Positions 1 through 5,945 of a DNA stretch of 7,386 nt are shown here, piece after piece. The notes under the pieces were generated by a model that was not told the origin of the DNA, did no database searches, and saw nothing but the letters and a program-made list of their open reading frames with translations. The DNA is taken from assembly GCA_016191305.1 (NCBI GenBank), contig JACPOX010000196.1:1-7386 (forward strand), in the 5' to 3' direction. The stretch comes from Legionella longbeachae. Lineage in GTDB: Bacteria > Pseudomonadota > Gammaproteobacteria > Legionellales > Legionellaceae. Positions within the stretch are counted from its first letter, which is position 1, and every line of letters starts with the position of its first letter. The translations under genes were made by a program, and so were the position numbers.

Positions 1-293
1 AAATGGCAAACAGTTTCCACCTTAAATCTCTAAGTGGCAATCAATCGAAAAAATTAACCACTGAAGGTAATGCGGAAATGATGAAATTAGGAAGCTTACA
101 AGGTGAGCAATTTGATAAAGCCTATATTGAAGGGATGGTAAAAGGACATCAGGCTGCTTTAGCATTAATTGATAATGAATTAATGAAAAAAGCAAAGACG
201 GAATCAATTAAGAATTTTCTAACCAATACGCGTGATGCCGTAGTGCATCATCTAGATAAAGCGAAAAAACTAGAGGAGAGCTTGAAAGCTTGA
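1..293 (+). CDS. DUF4142-family protein, C-terminal part (5' end outside window)
   Basis: The visible 96 residues match the second half of DUF4142 proteins, a mostly helical ferritin-like bundle usually annotated as a putative exported or outer-membrane protein of unknown biochemical role. The recognisable core runs from about residue 27 (MKLGSLQGEQFDKAYIEGM) through KGHQAALALID and ends in the helix TRDAVVHHLDKAKKLEESL. Family members are usually about 160-190 residues with an N-terminal signal peptide and a first pair of helices; both are missing here. The ATG at position 3 is therefore probably an internal methionine, and the frame is open to the window edge. The gene ends in TGA at 291-293, and a strong hairpin follows 37 bp downstream. 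The family call is from remembered motifs; the function is unknown. Confidence 0.75.
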   Translation, partial: MANSFHLKSLSGNQSKKLTTEGNAEMMKLGSLQGEQFDKAYIEGMVKGHQAALALIDNELMKKAKTESIKNFLTNTRDAVVHHLDKAKKLEESLKA

Positions 294-330
294 AAGCGGT
301 AACTAAACAAGAATGTTGGGTTTGAAATAG

Positions 331-358
331 GGGCTTATCTTGAAAAAAAGATAAGCCC
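331..358 (+). terminator. Perfect 11-bp stem-loop after the DUF4142 gene, possible terminator
   Basis: The arms GGGCTTATCTT (331-341) and AAGATAAGCCC (348-358) are exact reverse complements around a six-base loop, GAAAAA. The hairpin lies between two convergent genes, 37 bp after the rightward stop codon and about 150 bp past the leftward one. Its strength and place suggest transcription termination or 3'-end protection. Neither strand has a proper T-run right after the stem, so it is not a textbook intrinsic terminator. Confidence 0.55.
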
Positions 359-389
359 GTATAATCAAAAAATAGTGTTATTTAATCTA

Positions 390-423
390 CTCAGGATAGC
401 AATATATATCACTTCCTCCTGAG
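390..423. repeat. Short inverted repeat in the convergent gap
   Basis: CTCAGGA (390-396) is matched by TCCTGAG (417-423), giving a 7-bp stem with a 20-base AT-rich loop. It lies between the hairpin at 331-358 and the end of the small Cys/His-rich gene. It may be a weak second 3'-end structure or chance. The rest of the 294-505 gap is AT-rich and shows no gene. Confidence 0.25.
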
Positions 424-505
424 GATCATGCATAAATATAACTTCATTCACCCAACAATTCTTTGCAGGAATGACGCAGTTAAAGAACACTTAATGGAGA
501 TATGC

Positions 506-829
506 TTATTTTTTTGATTGGCTAAAATACTTACAGATTTCCTCCATGAAATCCTTAGAACCTTGATTTTTCTCCATTCTATTCTTCCAACGCTGATGGT
601 TCCCTTCTGCAACTATTTTAGCTAGTTTAACCATATGTGCATTTTGAGTTTCTAAAATGTATTCTTTAATTTTCTCTTTTAATACATCTTCCCATGCTTC
701 GTCAGCAAGTTCTAAAAAATAATTTGCCGATATTTCTTCCCCATGATCATGTATACCGTGATGGCAGTTTTCATGTTGAAAATGACAAGGGCAAGAACAG
801 TTTTCTTGAGCACATCCATGGCCTTCCAT
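506..829 (-). CDS. Small Cys/His-rich hypothetical protein (putative metal binder)
   Basis: I do not recognise this 107-residue protein. The first 29 residues contain five Cys (6, 11, 13, 15, 22) and seven His (4, 16, 19, 23, 24, 27, 29), including CSCPCH and HHGIHDH. This density suggests binding of zinc, copper or nickel. From about residue 36 on it is amphipathic, charged helix (ELADEAWEDVLKEKIKEYI, then HMVKLAKIVAEGNHQRWKNRM), without signal peptide or membrane segment, so it is probably cytoplasmic. The ATG at 829 was chosen because a near-ideal Shine-Dalgarno sits five bases upstream. An in-frame TTG at 853 would add eight residues but lies upstream of that site. It converges with the DUF4142 gene and diverges from the 1058-1654 gene. 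A coding gene is likely; metal binding is inferred only from composition. Confidence 0.75.
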   Translation of the reverse strand: MEGHGCAQENCSCPCHFQHENCHHGIHDHGEEISANYFLELADEAWEDVLKEKIKEYILETQNAHMVKLAKIVAEGNHQRWKNRMEKNQGSKDFMEEICKYFSQSKK

Positions 830-833
830 ATTT

Positions 834-841
834 TCTCCTTT
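834..841 (-). promoter_or_regulatory. Strong Shine-Dalgarno that fixes the start of the Cys/His-rich gene
   Basis: Read on the minus strand this is AAAGGAGA, five bases before the ATG at 829. It makes that ATG the start rather than the in-frame TTG at 853. Confidence 0.8.
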
Positions 842-858
842 CAAATTTTTCAAAAAAT

Positions 859-888
859 ATTAAACATTTAGCTTACATAGAATTACAA
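859..888 (-). promoter_or_regulatory. Candidate sigma70 promoter for the Cys/His-rich gene
   Basis: On the minus strand a -35 box TTGTAA (883-888, 4 of 6 consensus) and a -10 box TTTAAT (859-864, 5 of 6) are 18 bp apart. They predict a start near 852 and a leader of about 23 bases ending in the strong Shine-Dalgarno. The region is very AT-rich, so a chance match is possible. Confidence 0.4.
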
Positions 889-998
889 AAAAACAGATAT
901 AAATCAATTGGTAAGCCTATTTGGAGTTTAAACGGCGCGCAACTTCATATCCGCCATAAAAGAAATCAAACAAATTTTAATATAATCTTAATGTAAGC
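871..998. repeat. Inverted pair of 8-bp motifs in the divergent region
   Basis: GCTTACAT (871-878) and its exact reverse complement ATGTAAGC (991-998) point outward toward the two divergent genes. Each is followed, in the direction of its gene, by a similar string (an ATGT block and then an AATA block), though the gaps differ. The left copy falls inside the -35/-10 spacer of the candidate leftward promoter. This could be a shared operator or chance; no regulator can be named. Confidence 0.3.
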
Positions 999-1057
999 AT
1001 GTAATACTATATGAATAAATTAAATCGTTTTAAACGAAATTAGGAACGGAATTTTAG

Positions 1058-1654
1058 ATGCCAAAAGTGTTTACTCATTTATGCAAAAAAGTAAATCTGA
1101 GTTTGTATGATGATACTCTTACTGTATATACCAAACCTTTCCCTAACGAATTTAATGATCCTCAAATTATGGTTTTAGTGTTTTCTACAATGCTATGTTC
1201 TAACGCCCACATAGACAATTTTTTTATGACGCAACAAAATGAACTAGGAGTCTATCGCTTTGTGAAACATAATGACTCTAATCACCATATGTATCACCAA
1301 GATAATTTTGATAGGAAAGTGAAGCATTATCATGCTCAATTTAAGTCAAGCATCGATACATCTAAACTGGAAGAAATTTTAAGTATATTGGAAAAATATT
1401 CTCTGATTACATCTCAAGAACATGACAGTTTCTTAAATGCATACCAAGAAGCTAATACACTTCCTCATGATATTTCAAGCATGAAAAAAGATGAGCTCCA
1501 TATTCTCGATAAAATAGAGCCAACTTGGGAAAAACAAGAAAAAGATGATCAACCTAAACTTAATTTAGATGGATCTAATATAAGATTTTTCCTATCAAAA
1601 TCTCAAAAAAACACCATATCAACGCTAAATATTTCTGAATTTAATTTTAACTAA
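1058..1654 (+). CDS. Hypothetical protein, 198 residues, no recognised domain
   Basis: I recognise no family. The protein seems soluble, with no signal peptide or clear membrane segment; residues 37-48 are the only strongly hydrophobic stretch. There is a His-rich stretch at residues 71-92 (HNDSNHHMYH, then KVKHYH), a predicted helical segment at 102-130 (KLEEILSILEKYSL, then SQEHDSFLNAYQ), and a charged, low-complexity C-terminal third. The start ATG has only a modest Shine-Dalgarno (ACGGA, seven bases upstream). The stop is TAA at 1652-1654, with 43 bp to the convergent CvfB-like gene. Such AT-rich orphan genes are common in Legionella, where some encode type IV secreted effectors, but I see no clear C-terminal Glu-rich secretion motif. 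A single long intact frame between well-bounded genes supports it being real. Confidence 0.65.
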   Translation: MPKVFTHLCKKVNLSLYDDTLTVYTKPFPNEFNDPQIMVLVFSTMLCSNAHIDNFFMTQQNELGVYRFVKHNDSNHHMYHQDNFDRKVKHYHAQFKSSIDTSKLEEILSILEKYSLITSQEHDSFLNAYQEANTLPHDISSMKKDELHILDKIEPTWEKQEKDDQPKLNLDGSNIRFFLSKSQKNTISTLNISEFNFN

Positions 1655-1697
1655 CGTGCTATAAAGACAGAGAAATACGTTTTATCATTAATATTTT

Positions 1698-2546
1698 TTA
1701 TTGATGCTTCTTTTCTACTGTCTTTAAACGAATCCCTTTTTCTTCAATATCAATCAAACCTCTTTTATAAAGTTGCCCCAAGGCACTTTTAAAATTTTTT
1801 TTACTCTCAGCAAATATGTGCTTAATTTCTCCAGGAGAGCTTTTGTCATGTAAAGCTAAAAAACCATTGGATTGTTCAAGCCTAGATATAATACGTTGCG
1901 CTAATTCATTAATACTGCTTTGTCCAATTTGTCTTAAAGCAACATCAATTTTGCCATCTTCACGTACCTTTTTAATGTAACCATTAATTTTTTTGCCATA
2001 AATTAATTGTTGAAAAATATCATCTGTATGGATTAATCCCCAGTGATGGTTGTTAATAATTACTTTTCGTCCTAACGACGTACTATCTGCAATAAGTAGA
2101 CTAACTTCCTCACCTGCCTTGAAGTTAGCTGATGTTTTATCCAAAAAATAATCGATTTTTGAGCTTGCAATAATGCGTCCCTTATTATCTTGTTTCAAAT
2201 AGACAAGATAAGATTTTCCCTTTTCCATAGGGTAGTGTTGTTCTGGTTTGGGCACTAATAAATCTTTATCTAATCCCCAATCAAGAAAAGCCCCTACAGG
2301 ATTCACATCAATCACTTTTAAAAAAGCACAGTTTTCCAACATGGCATGAGGACATACTGTTGTTGCTATAATTTTGTCTTCTGAGTCAAAATAAACAAAC
2401 ACATCTACCACATCACCAACCAAACTGCCTTTAGGAACAGATTTATTGGGTAATAAAATTTCCCCCCACTCTCCTCCTTGAAGATATACCCCAAAAGGAG
2501 CTTCCCGTACCATTTTTAATTTATTAAATTGCCCAATTTTTATCAT
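1698..2546 (-). CDS. CvfB/YitL-like S1-domain RNA-binding protein
   Basis: This 282-residue protein has the layout and length of the CvfB family: S1-like OB folds at about residues 5-62, 70-128 and 145-205, then a winged-helix domain at about 213-276. Family-typical strings are GVYLQGGEWGEILLPNK near the start, GAFLDWGLDKDLLVP in the second domain, VREDGKIDVALRQIG ending the third, and KKNFKSALGQLYKRGLI in the winged helix. CvfB was described as a virulence regulator in Staphylococcus and binds RNA in vitro; its role in gammaproteobacteria is unclear, though cytoplasmic RNA binding is expected. The Shine-Dalgarno is weak (GAG-rich, ending a few bases before the ATG). It follows the tfoX-like gene on the same strand after 96 bp, which leaves room for its own promoter. 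The family call is firm; the biological role is not. Confidence 0.88.
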   Translation of the reverse strand: MIKIGQFNKLKMVREAPFGVYLQGGEWGEILLPNKSVPKGSLVGDVVDVFVYFDSEDKIIATTVCPHAMLENCAFLKVIDVNPVGAFLDWGLDKDLLVPKPEQHYPMEKGKSYLVYLKQDNKGRIIASSKIDYFLDKTSANFKAGEEVSLLIADSTSLGRKVIINNHHWGLIHTDDIFQQLIYGKKINGYIKKVREDGKIDVALRQIGQSSINELAQRIISRLEQSNGFLALHDKSSPGEIKHIFAESKKNFKSALGQLYKRGLIDIEEKGIRLKTVEKKHQ

Positions 2547-2582
2547 AACTCAACTCGTTTTTCTTGTATTATCCAAGTTTAA

Positions 2583-2593
2583 CACATAATGTG
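2583..2593. repeat. Small palindrome upstream of the CvfB-like gene
   Basis: CACAT-A-ATGTG forms two 5-bp half-sites around one central base, 37 bp before the CvfB-like start codon. Its place would suit an operator, and a GATAAT string at about -20 relative to the ATG could be a -10 box. At this length in AT-rich DNA, chance is a fair explanation. Confidence 0.2.
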
Positions 2594-2642
2594 CTTATTA
2601 TCGTAGTTAAGGTTTTTTATCGAAAATAGAGTAGTACGCCTG

Positions 2643-2972
2643 CTATTTTTTTTGGCTTTTCTTTTTCGGTTCAGGGAGTTCGGATGCAGTAAGTCTAATG
2701 AGGCTAGTTAGCCATTCACTATCTTCGAGTAAGTCACCAGATATGAGCAAATAAGGTTTTGCACCTGGATATGGAATAGCTTCAATATAGTTATTAATAA
2801 ATGCTTTAGCAGCGTTAGTTGGTTTGAGAAACAGTTGATCATCACAAACTAAGGCTACTACTTTTTCATGATAGTAAATTGCATATTCTCCAAACATTTT
2901 TTTTGCACGAACCATGCCGGCATCTGTGATTTGGTCAAGAATAAAATCAATAGTACTTTGTTTAGAGGACAT
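2643..2972 (-). CDS. TfoX/Sxy family protein, N-terminal domain only
   Basis: The 109 residues fit the TfoX N-terminal domain. The hallmark KKMFGEYAIYYHEKVVALV (24-42) is followed by CDDQLFLKP (43-51), PYPGAKPYLLISGDLLEDSEWL (67-88) in the usual place, and a closing helix. The tail is Lys-rich (PKKKSQKK). Two-domain TfoX/Sxy proteins activate competence genes together with CRP in Haemophilus and Vibrio, but single-domain members like this one are widespread and mostly uncharacterised, so a competence role should not be assumed. The ATG at 2972 is the only sensible start but has almost no Shine-Dalgarno. A short ORF overlaps it by 11 bases. It lies 145 bp after ispB and 96 bp before the CvfB-like gene on the same strand. 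Confidence 0.85.
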   Translation of the reverse strand: MSSKQSTIDFILDQITDAGMVRAKKMFGEYAIYYHEKVVALVCDDQLFLKPTNAAKAFINNYIEAIPYPGAKPYLLISGDLLEDSEWLTSLIRLTASELPEPKKKSQKK

Positions 2973-3045
2973 AAGTAATTTCTACAATATAATTATAACC
3001 CATACATTTTTTTATTTCTGAACTATCCATATGAATACCGCCCAT
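2962..3045 (-). CDS. Possible 27-residue leader ORF overlapping the tfoX-like start
   Basis: On the minus strand, AAGGGG four bases upstream of an ATG at 3045 could act as a Shine-Dalgarno. The frame encodes 27 residues beginning MGGIHMDSSEIKKCMGYN and ends in TAA at 2962-2964, after overlapping the tfoX-like ATG by 11 bases. The tfoX-like gene lacks a good ribosome site of its own, so translational coupling is conceivable. The frame stays open upstream to the ispB stop, with another ATG at 3093 that has no ribosome site. A short open frame in AT-rich DNA can easily be chance, and the candidate -10 box at 2992-2997 would, if used, start transcription inside this ORF. No known family is recognised. 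Confidence 0.25.
   Translation of the reverse strand: MGGIHMDSSEIKKCMGYNYIVEITYVL
2992..3022 (-). promoter_or_regulatory. Candidate promoter for the tfoX-like gene
   Basis: The minus strand carries a perfect TATAAT at 2992-2997. The best -35 candidate is TTCAGA (3017-3022, 4 of 6), but the 19-bp spacer is long. The predicted start near 2985 would give a leader of about 13 bases. The perfect -10 box is the main support. Confidence 0.35.
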
Positions 3046-3117
3046 AAAGCCCCTTTTAGAATAAGTTGGTTCTATAATAGGATCAGAAACCATGATTACT
3101 ACAGCGATGAGGTTGGC

Positions 3118-4086
3118 TTAATAGCTTCTTTGTAAAGCAAAATGCGCTAGATCAATAAGAGCTTGTTTATATTTTGAATCAGGCAATATCATTAAATTCG
3201 ATAGCGCTGCATCTATTTCTTGGGCTGCAATTTTCTTTGTATGATCTATTGCTTTTGTTTCATCTAGAGCAATAAGAATTTCTGATAAATAATCCAGACT
3301 ACCTTGCTTTAAACTATCTCTTATTTGTTGCTTCTGTAGTTCTGTTCCATGTTGTAATGCATGAATTAAGGGTAAAGTTGCTTTTCCGTCTGCCAGATCA
3401 TCGCCTATGTTTTTGCCAATTGTTTTTGCATCAGAACAATAGTCTAATGCATCGTCTATAAGTTGGAAGGCATTGCCTAAATGCAGACCATATGCATACA
3501 GAGCATCTTGAATCTCTTTTGAAGAATTACTAATCATGGGGCCTATACAAGCAGCAGCTGCAAATAACAGGGCTGTTTTTGCACGAATTACCTCAAAGTA
3601 TTCATCAAAGGTTAATGCAGAATTATGGCGATTAGTTAATTGTTTTACTTCACCACAACTTATTTCAAGTGCAGTATTGGCAAAGAGTTTAAGCACTTCT
3701 GAATTACCCGTATCGACCATTAATTCAATTGATTGAGTAAAAAGATAATCTCCAACCAGAATACTGGCTTTACTTCCCCAGATGTTGTTTGCGGTTTGGC
3801 GTCCTCTTCTTAAGGTAGATTCATCAACAACGTCATCATGTAATAAGGTTGCTGTATGGAAAAATTCCACCATGGCTGCTAACATAATGTGTTCTTTACC
3901 TTGATAACCACAGGCATTACTTGTTAAAAGGACTAATAATGGGCGTAACCTTTTGCCTCCACTTTCGATCATATGGTGGGACATGTCATCTATTAAACCA
4001 ATTTGCGATTCAATTTTATTAATAATTAAAGTATTAACGGCGTTAAAATCGTCACTAACAAGTGCTCGTATACTGTCAATCGCCAT
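3118..4086 (-). CDS. ispB: Octaprenyl diphosphate synthase (trans-long-chain polyprenyl synthase)
   Basis: IspB extends farnesyl diphosphate with isopentenyl units to make the ubiquinone/menaquinone side chain, in the cytosol. The 322-residue product matches E. coli IspB (323) in length. It shows GGKRLRP (43-49), the first Asp-rich motif DDVVD (84-88) followed by RRGRQ, KT (170-171), the second Asp-rich motif DDALD (211-215), and GKNIGDDLADGKATLPL (224-240). All expected metal and substrate residues are present. The ATG at 4086 has AGAGGA six bases upstream and aligns with known family starts. A longer frame from a TTG at 4143 is rejected because that TTG lies in the -35 box of the promoter. 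It follows ychF by 60 bp on the same strand. Octaprenyl is the usual product; chain length cannot be read from sequence alone. Confidence 0.95.
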   Translation of the reverse strand: MAIDSIRALVSDDFNAVNTLIINKIESQIGLIDDMSHHMIESGGKRLRPLLVLLTSNACGYQGKEHIMLAAMVEFFHTATLLHDDVVDESTLRRGRQTANNIWGSKASILVGDYLFTQSIELMVDTGNSEVLKLFANTALEISCGEVKQLTNRHNSALTFDEYFEVIRAKTALLFAAAACIGPMISNSSKEIQDALYAYGLHLGNAFQLIDDALDYCSDAKTIGKNIGDDLADGKATLPLIHALQHGTELQKQQIRDSLKQGSLDYLSEILIALDETKAIDHTKKIAAQEIDAALSNLMILPDSKYKQALIDLAHFALQRSY

Positions 4087-4092
4087 TGTTTT

Positions 4093-4098
4093 TCCTCT
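4093..4098 (-). promoter_or_regulatory. Shine-Dalgarno that sets the ispB start
   Basis: AGAGGA on the minus strand lies six bases before the ATG at 4086. It supports the 322-residue form over the longer frame. Confidence 0.75.
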
Positions 4099-4114
4099 AC
4101 TATTCAATTTACAA

Positions 4115-4143
4115 ATGCTAAGGTTGGGCATGCGAATTGTCAA
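4115..4143 (-). promoter_or_regulatory. Sigma70-like promoter for ispB
   Basis: On the minus strand a perfect -35 box TTGACA (4138-4143) is followed after exactly 17 bp by TAGCAT (4115-4120, 4 of 6). It starts three bases past the ychF stop codon and predicts transcription from about 4108, a leader of roughly 22 bases. ispB can therefore probably be transcribed independently of the rplY-pth-ychF block. Confidence 0.6.
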
Positions 4144-4146
4144 GTT

Positions 4147-5238
4147 CTATACGTTAAAGCGGAAATGCATCACATCCCCATCGCAGACAATATAATCTTT
4201 TCCTTCTAGGCGTAATTTTCCAGCCTCTTTAGCCCCTTGTTCTCCACGACAAGTAATAAATGCATCATAAGCGATGACTTCGGCTCGGATAAATCCTTTT
4301 TCAAAATCTGTATGGATAACGCCGGCAGCCTGTGGTGCAGTAGCTCCTTTATGAATAGTCCAAGCTCTTACTTCTTTTACTCCTGCAGTAAAATAAGTTT
4401 GTAGGCCTAGAAGTTCGTAGCCTGCGCGAATTACTCGATGCAGTCCGGGTTCGCTTAAACCTAAATCATCCATGAACTCTTTGCGGTCTGCCTCATCCAG
4501 TTCAACGAGCTCCGCCTCGGTTGCTGCGCATAGAGCAACAATGCTGGCTTGTTCTTTTTGAGCAAGTTCCTGGACTTTATCGAGCATTGGATTATTTTCA
4601 TAACCATTATCATCGACATTTGCAATATAAAGTACAGGTTTAGCTGTGAGTAGAAAAAGACGGCGTGTAATTAATTCTTCTTCAGTGCTTAGTTCAAGCG
4701 TACGAACAGGGTTACCCTCATCAAGATGTTTTTTAATTTTTTCTAAAGTTTGCATTTCAAAAAGAGCTTCTTTATTGCCGCTACGACTGTTTTTTCCTGC
4801 TTTTAATATAGCTTTCTCAAGTGTTTCCATATCAGCTAAGGCCAACTCTGTATTGATTACTTCAATATCGCTTAAGGGGTTAACAAGCCCTTCTACGTGG
4901 ATCACGTCAGTATTTTCAAAACAACGTACTACATGAGCAATGGCATCAGTTTCACGAATATTTGCTAAGAACTGATTACCTAGTCCTTCACCTTTGGATG
5001 CTCCTTTAACAATTCCTGCGATATCAACAAATTGCATGGTAGCTGGAAGCACTTGTTGTGGTTTTACTATTTCGCTTAAAGCATCAAGACGTGGGTCAGG
5101 AACAGTTACAATCCCTACGTTGGGTTCAATAGTACAAAAAGGGTAGTTTGCTGCTTCAATACCTGCTTTTGTAAGTGCATTAAACAGAGTTGATTTACCA
5201 ACATTGGGCAAGCCCACTATTCCGCATTTAAATCCCAT
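4147..5238 (-). CDS. ychF: Redox-regulated ATPase YchF (Obg/OLA1-family P-loop NTPase)
   Basis: YchF is a cytoplasmic P-loop NTPase of the TRAFAC class that prefers ATP and binds ribosomes; it is linked to stress responses and translation start fidelity. At 363 residues it equals the E. coli protein in length. Motifs are the P-loop GLPNVGKS (9-16), the switch II region [10 protein letters not shown] (72-81), a helical insert at about 135-200, and the C-terminal TGS-like domain (from about 280) with [14 protein letters not shown] and [17 protein letters not shown]. The G4 position reads NVDD (207-210), where the family normally has NxxE, a conservative Glu to Asp change. AGAGG eight bases upstream supports the ATG at 5238. 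It follows pth by only 24 bp, the usual pth-ychF pairing, so the two are probably cotranscribed. Confidence 0.96.
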   Translation of the reverse strand: MGFKCGIVGLPNVGKSTLFNALTKAGIEAANYPFCTIEPNVGIVTVPDPRLDALSEIVKPQQVLPATMQFVDIAGIVKGASKGEGLGNQFLANIRETDAIAHVVRCFENTDVIHVEGLVNPLSDIEVINTELALADMETLEKAILKAGKNSRSGNKEALFEMQTLEKIKKHLDEGNPVRTLELSTEEELITRRLFLLTAKPVLYIANVDDNGYENNPMLDKVQELAQKEQASIVALCAATEAELVELDEADRKEFMDDLGLSEPGLHRVIRAGYELLGLQTYFTAGVKEVRAWTIHKGATAPQAAGVIHTDFEKGFIRAEVIAYDAFITCRGEQGAKEAGKLRLEGKDYIVCDGDVMHFRFNV

Positions 5239-5262
5239 GTGTAGTACCTCTATTTTTAATAT

Positions 5263-5832
5263 CTAAACGTTTAATTGATTCATTGCTCTGGATAAATCCC
5301 CAGAGAAAATTAATGGCATTATGGCTATCCCTCTATCAATCGCGTCATGGACTAACTGTCTGTCTTGAGCGGAGGGTTTGCTAAGCACATATTGATGAAC
5401 CAAATCTCTATGGCCAGGATGACCTATTCCTATTCTTAAGCGATGAAACTCTGTGCTGCCTAATTGGGCGATTATATCTCTTAAACCGTTGTGACCTCCA
5501 TGACCACCACCTGTTTTCAGCTTAATTCGTCCTGGAGCTAAATCCAATTCATCATGAACAACCAATATTTCTTCAGGTTGAATACGATAAAATTGACTAA
5601 TTAGTCGAGTGGACTGTCCACTATGATTCATAAAGGTTATAGGTAAAACCAATTTACTTAAATGTTGGTTTAATTCCAAATCAGCCAGTTCAGCTTGCAT
5701 TTTCTTTTCTAGCTTGAACGAGGTGCTATGCCGTTGTGCTAGAGCAGAGATTAACCATCCGCCAGCATTATGTCGGGTGTACTCATAAGCTGAACCTGGA
5801 TTACGCAAACCGATGATAAGTTTTATGGCCAT
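5263..5832 (-). CDS. pth: Peptidyl-tRNA hydrolase
   Basis: Pth cleaves the ester bond of peptidyl-tRNAs that fall off ribosomes and so recycles tRNA; it is a small monomeric cytosolic enzyme. The 189-residue product has the family's usual length. All active-site elements are visible: the catalytic His21 in TRHNAGGW, Asn69 in TFMNHSGQ, Asp94 in VHDELDL, and Asn115 in the Gly/His loop GGGHGGHNGLRD (108-119). The start MAIKLIIGLRNPG is a typical N-terminus. The Shine-Dalgarno is weak (AGAG about ten bases upstream). It lies 113 bp after rplY and 24 bp before ychF on the same strand. The rplY-pth gap carries a palindromic element and no convincing promoter, so transcription from the rplY promoter is likely. 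Confidence 0.97.
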   Translation of the reverse strand: MAIKLIIGLRNPGSAYEYTRHNAGGWLISALAQRHSTSFKLEKKMQAELADLELNQHLSKLVLPITFMNHSGQSTRLISQFYRIQPEEILVVHDELDLAPGRIKLKTGGGHGGHNGLRDIIAQLGSTEFHRLRIGIGHPGHRDLVHQYVLSKPSAQDRQLVHDAIDRGIAIMPLIFSGDLSRAMNQLNV

Positions 5833-5875
5833 GAATTATCAGCTCTTTAATGTGGTCATAAGTAGGTGGATTACT

Positions 5876-5912
5876 GTAGCCTGGGCTATTTTAGCGGATT
5901 CACCCCGGCTAC
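5876..5912. repeat. REP-like palindromic element between rplY and pth
   Basis: GTAGCCTGGG (5876-5885) pairs with CCCCGGCTAC (5903-5912) at nine of ten positions around a 17-base loop containing GCGGATT. The layout GTAGCC...GGAT...GGCTAC resembles short palindromic repeats that recur between genes in many gammaproteobacteria. Here it would lie in the rplY-pth mRNA and could lower downstream expression or protect the upstream 3' end. No T-run follows on either strand. Being a repeated family is inferred from resemblance; only one copy is in the window. Confidence 0.55.
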
Positions 5913-5945
5913 ATTTACAGCAACTTTGTGATCAAATTTGCTTAA

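Noticed and set aside
694..996. Rightward open frame of 100 residues
   Set aside because: Half of it lies antisense to the Cys/His-rich gene, it has no ribosome site, and it runs through the divergent promoter region. No family resemblance was seen.
1655..1697. Possible bidirectional terminator between convergent genes
   Set aside because: Only a poor 5-bp ATAAA/TTTAT pairing was found, with no GC-rich stem.
3031..3135. Rightward open frame of 34 codons in the ispB-tfoX gap
   Set aside because: It has no Shine-Dalgarno, runs into the antisense of ispB, and is no longer than expected by chance in AT-rich DNA.
3118..4143. Longer ispB form starting at a TTG
   Set aside because: The TTG is part of the TTGACA -35 box, and the ATG at 4086 has a good ribosome site and matches family length.
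4646..4936. Rightward open frame antisense to ychF
   Set aside because: It is Ser/Arg-rich nonsense complementary to a certain gene. Similar antisense frames inside ispB, rplY, rplU, rpmA and the DUF4142 gene were rejected for the same reason.
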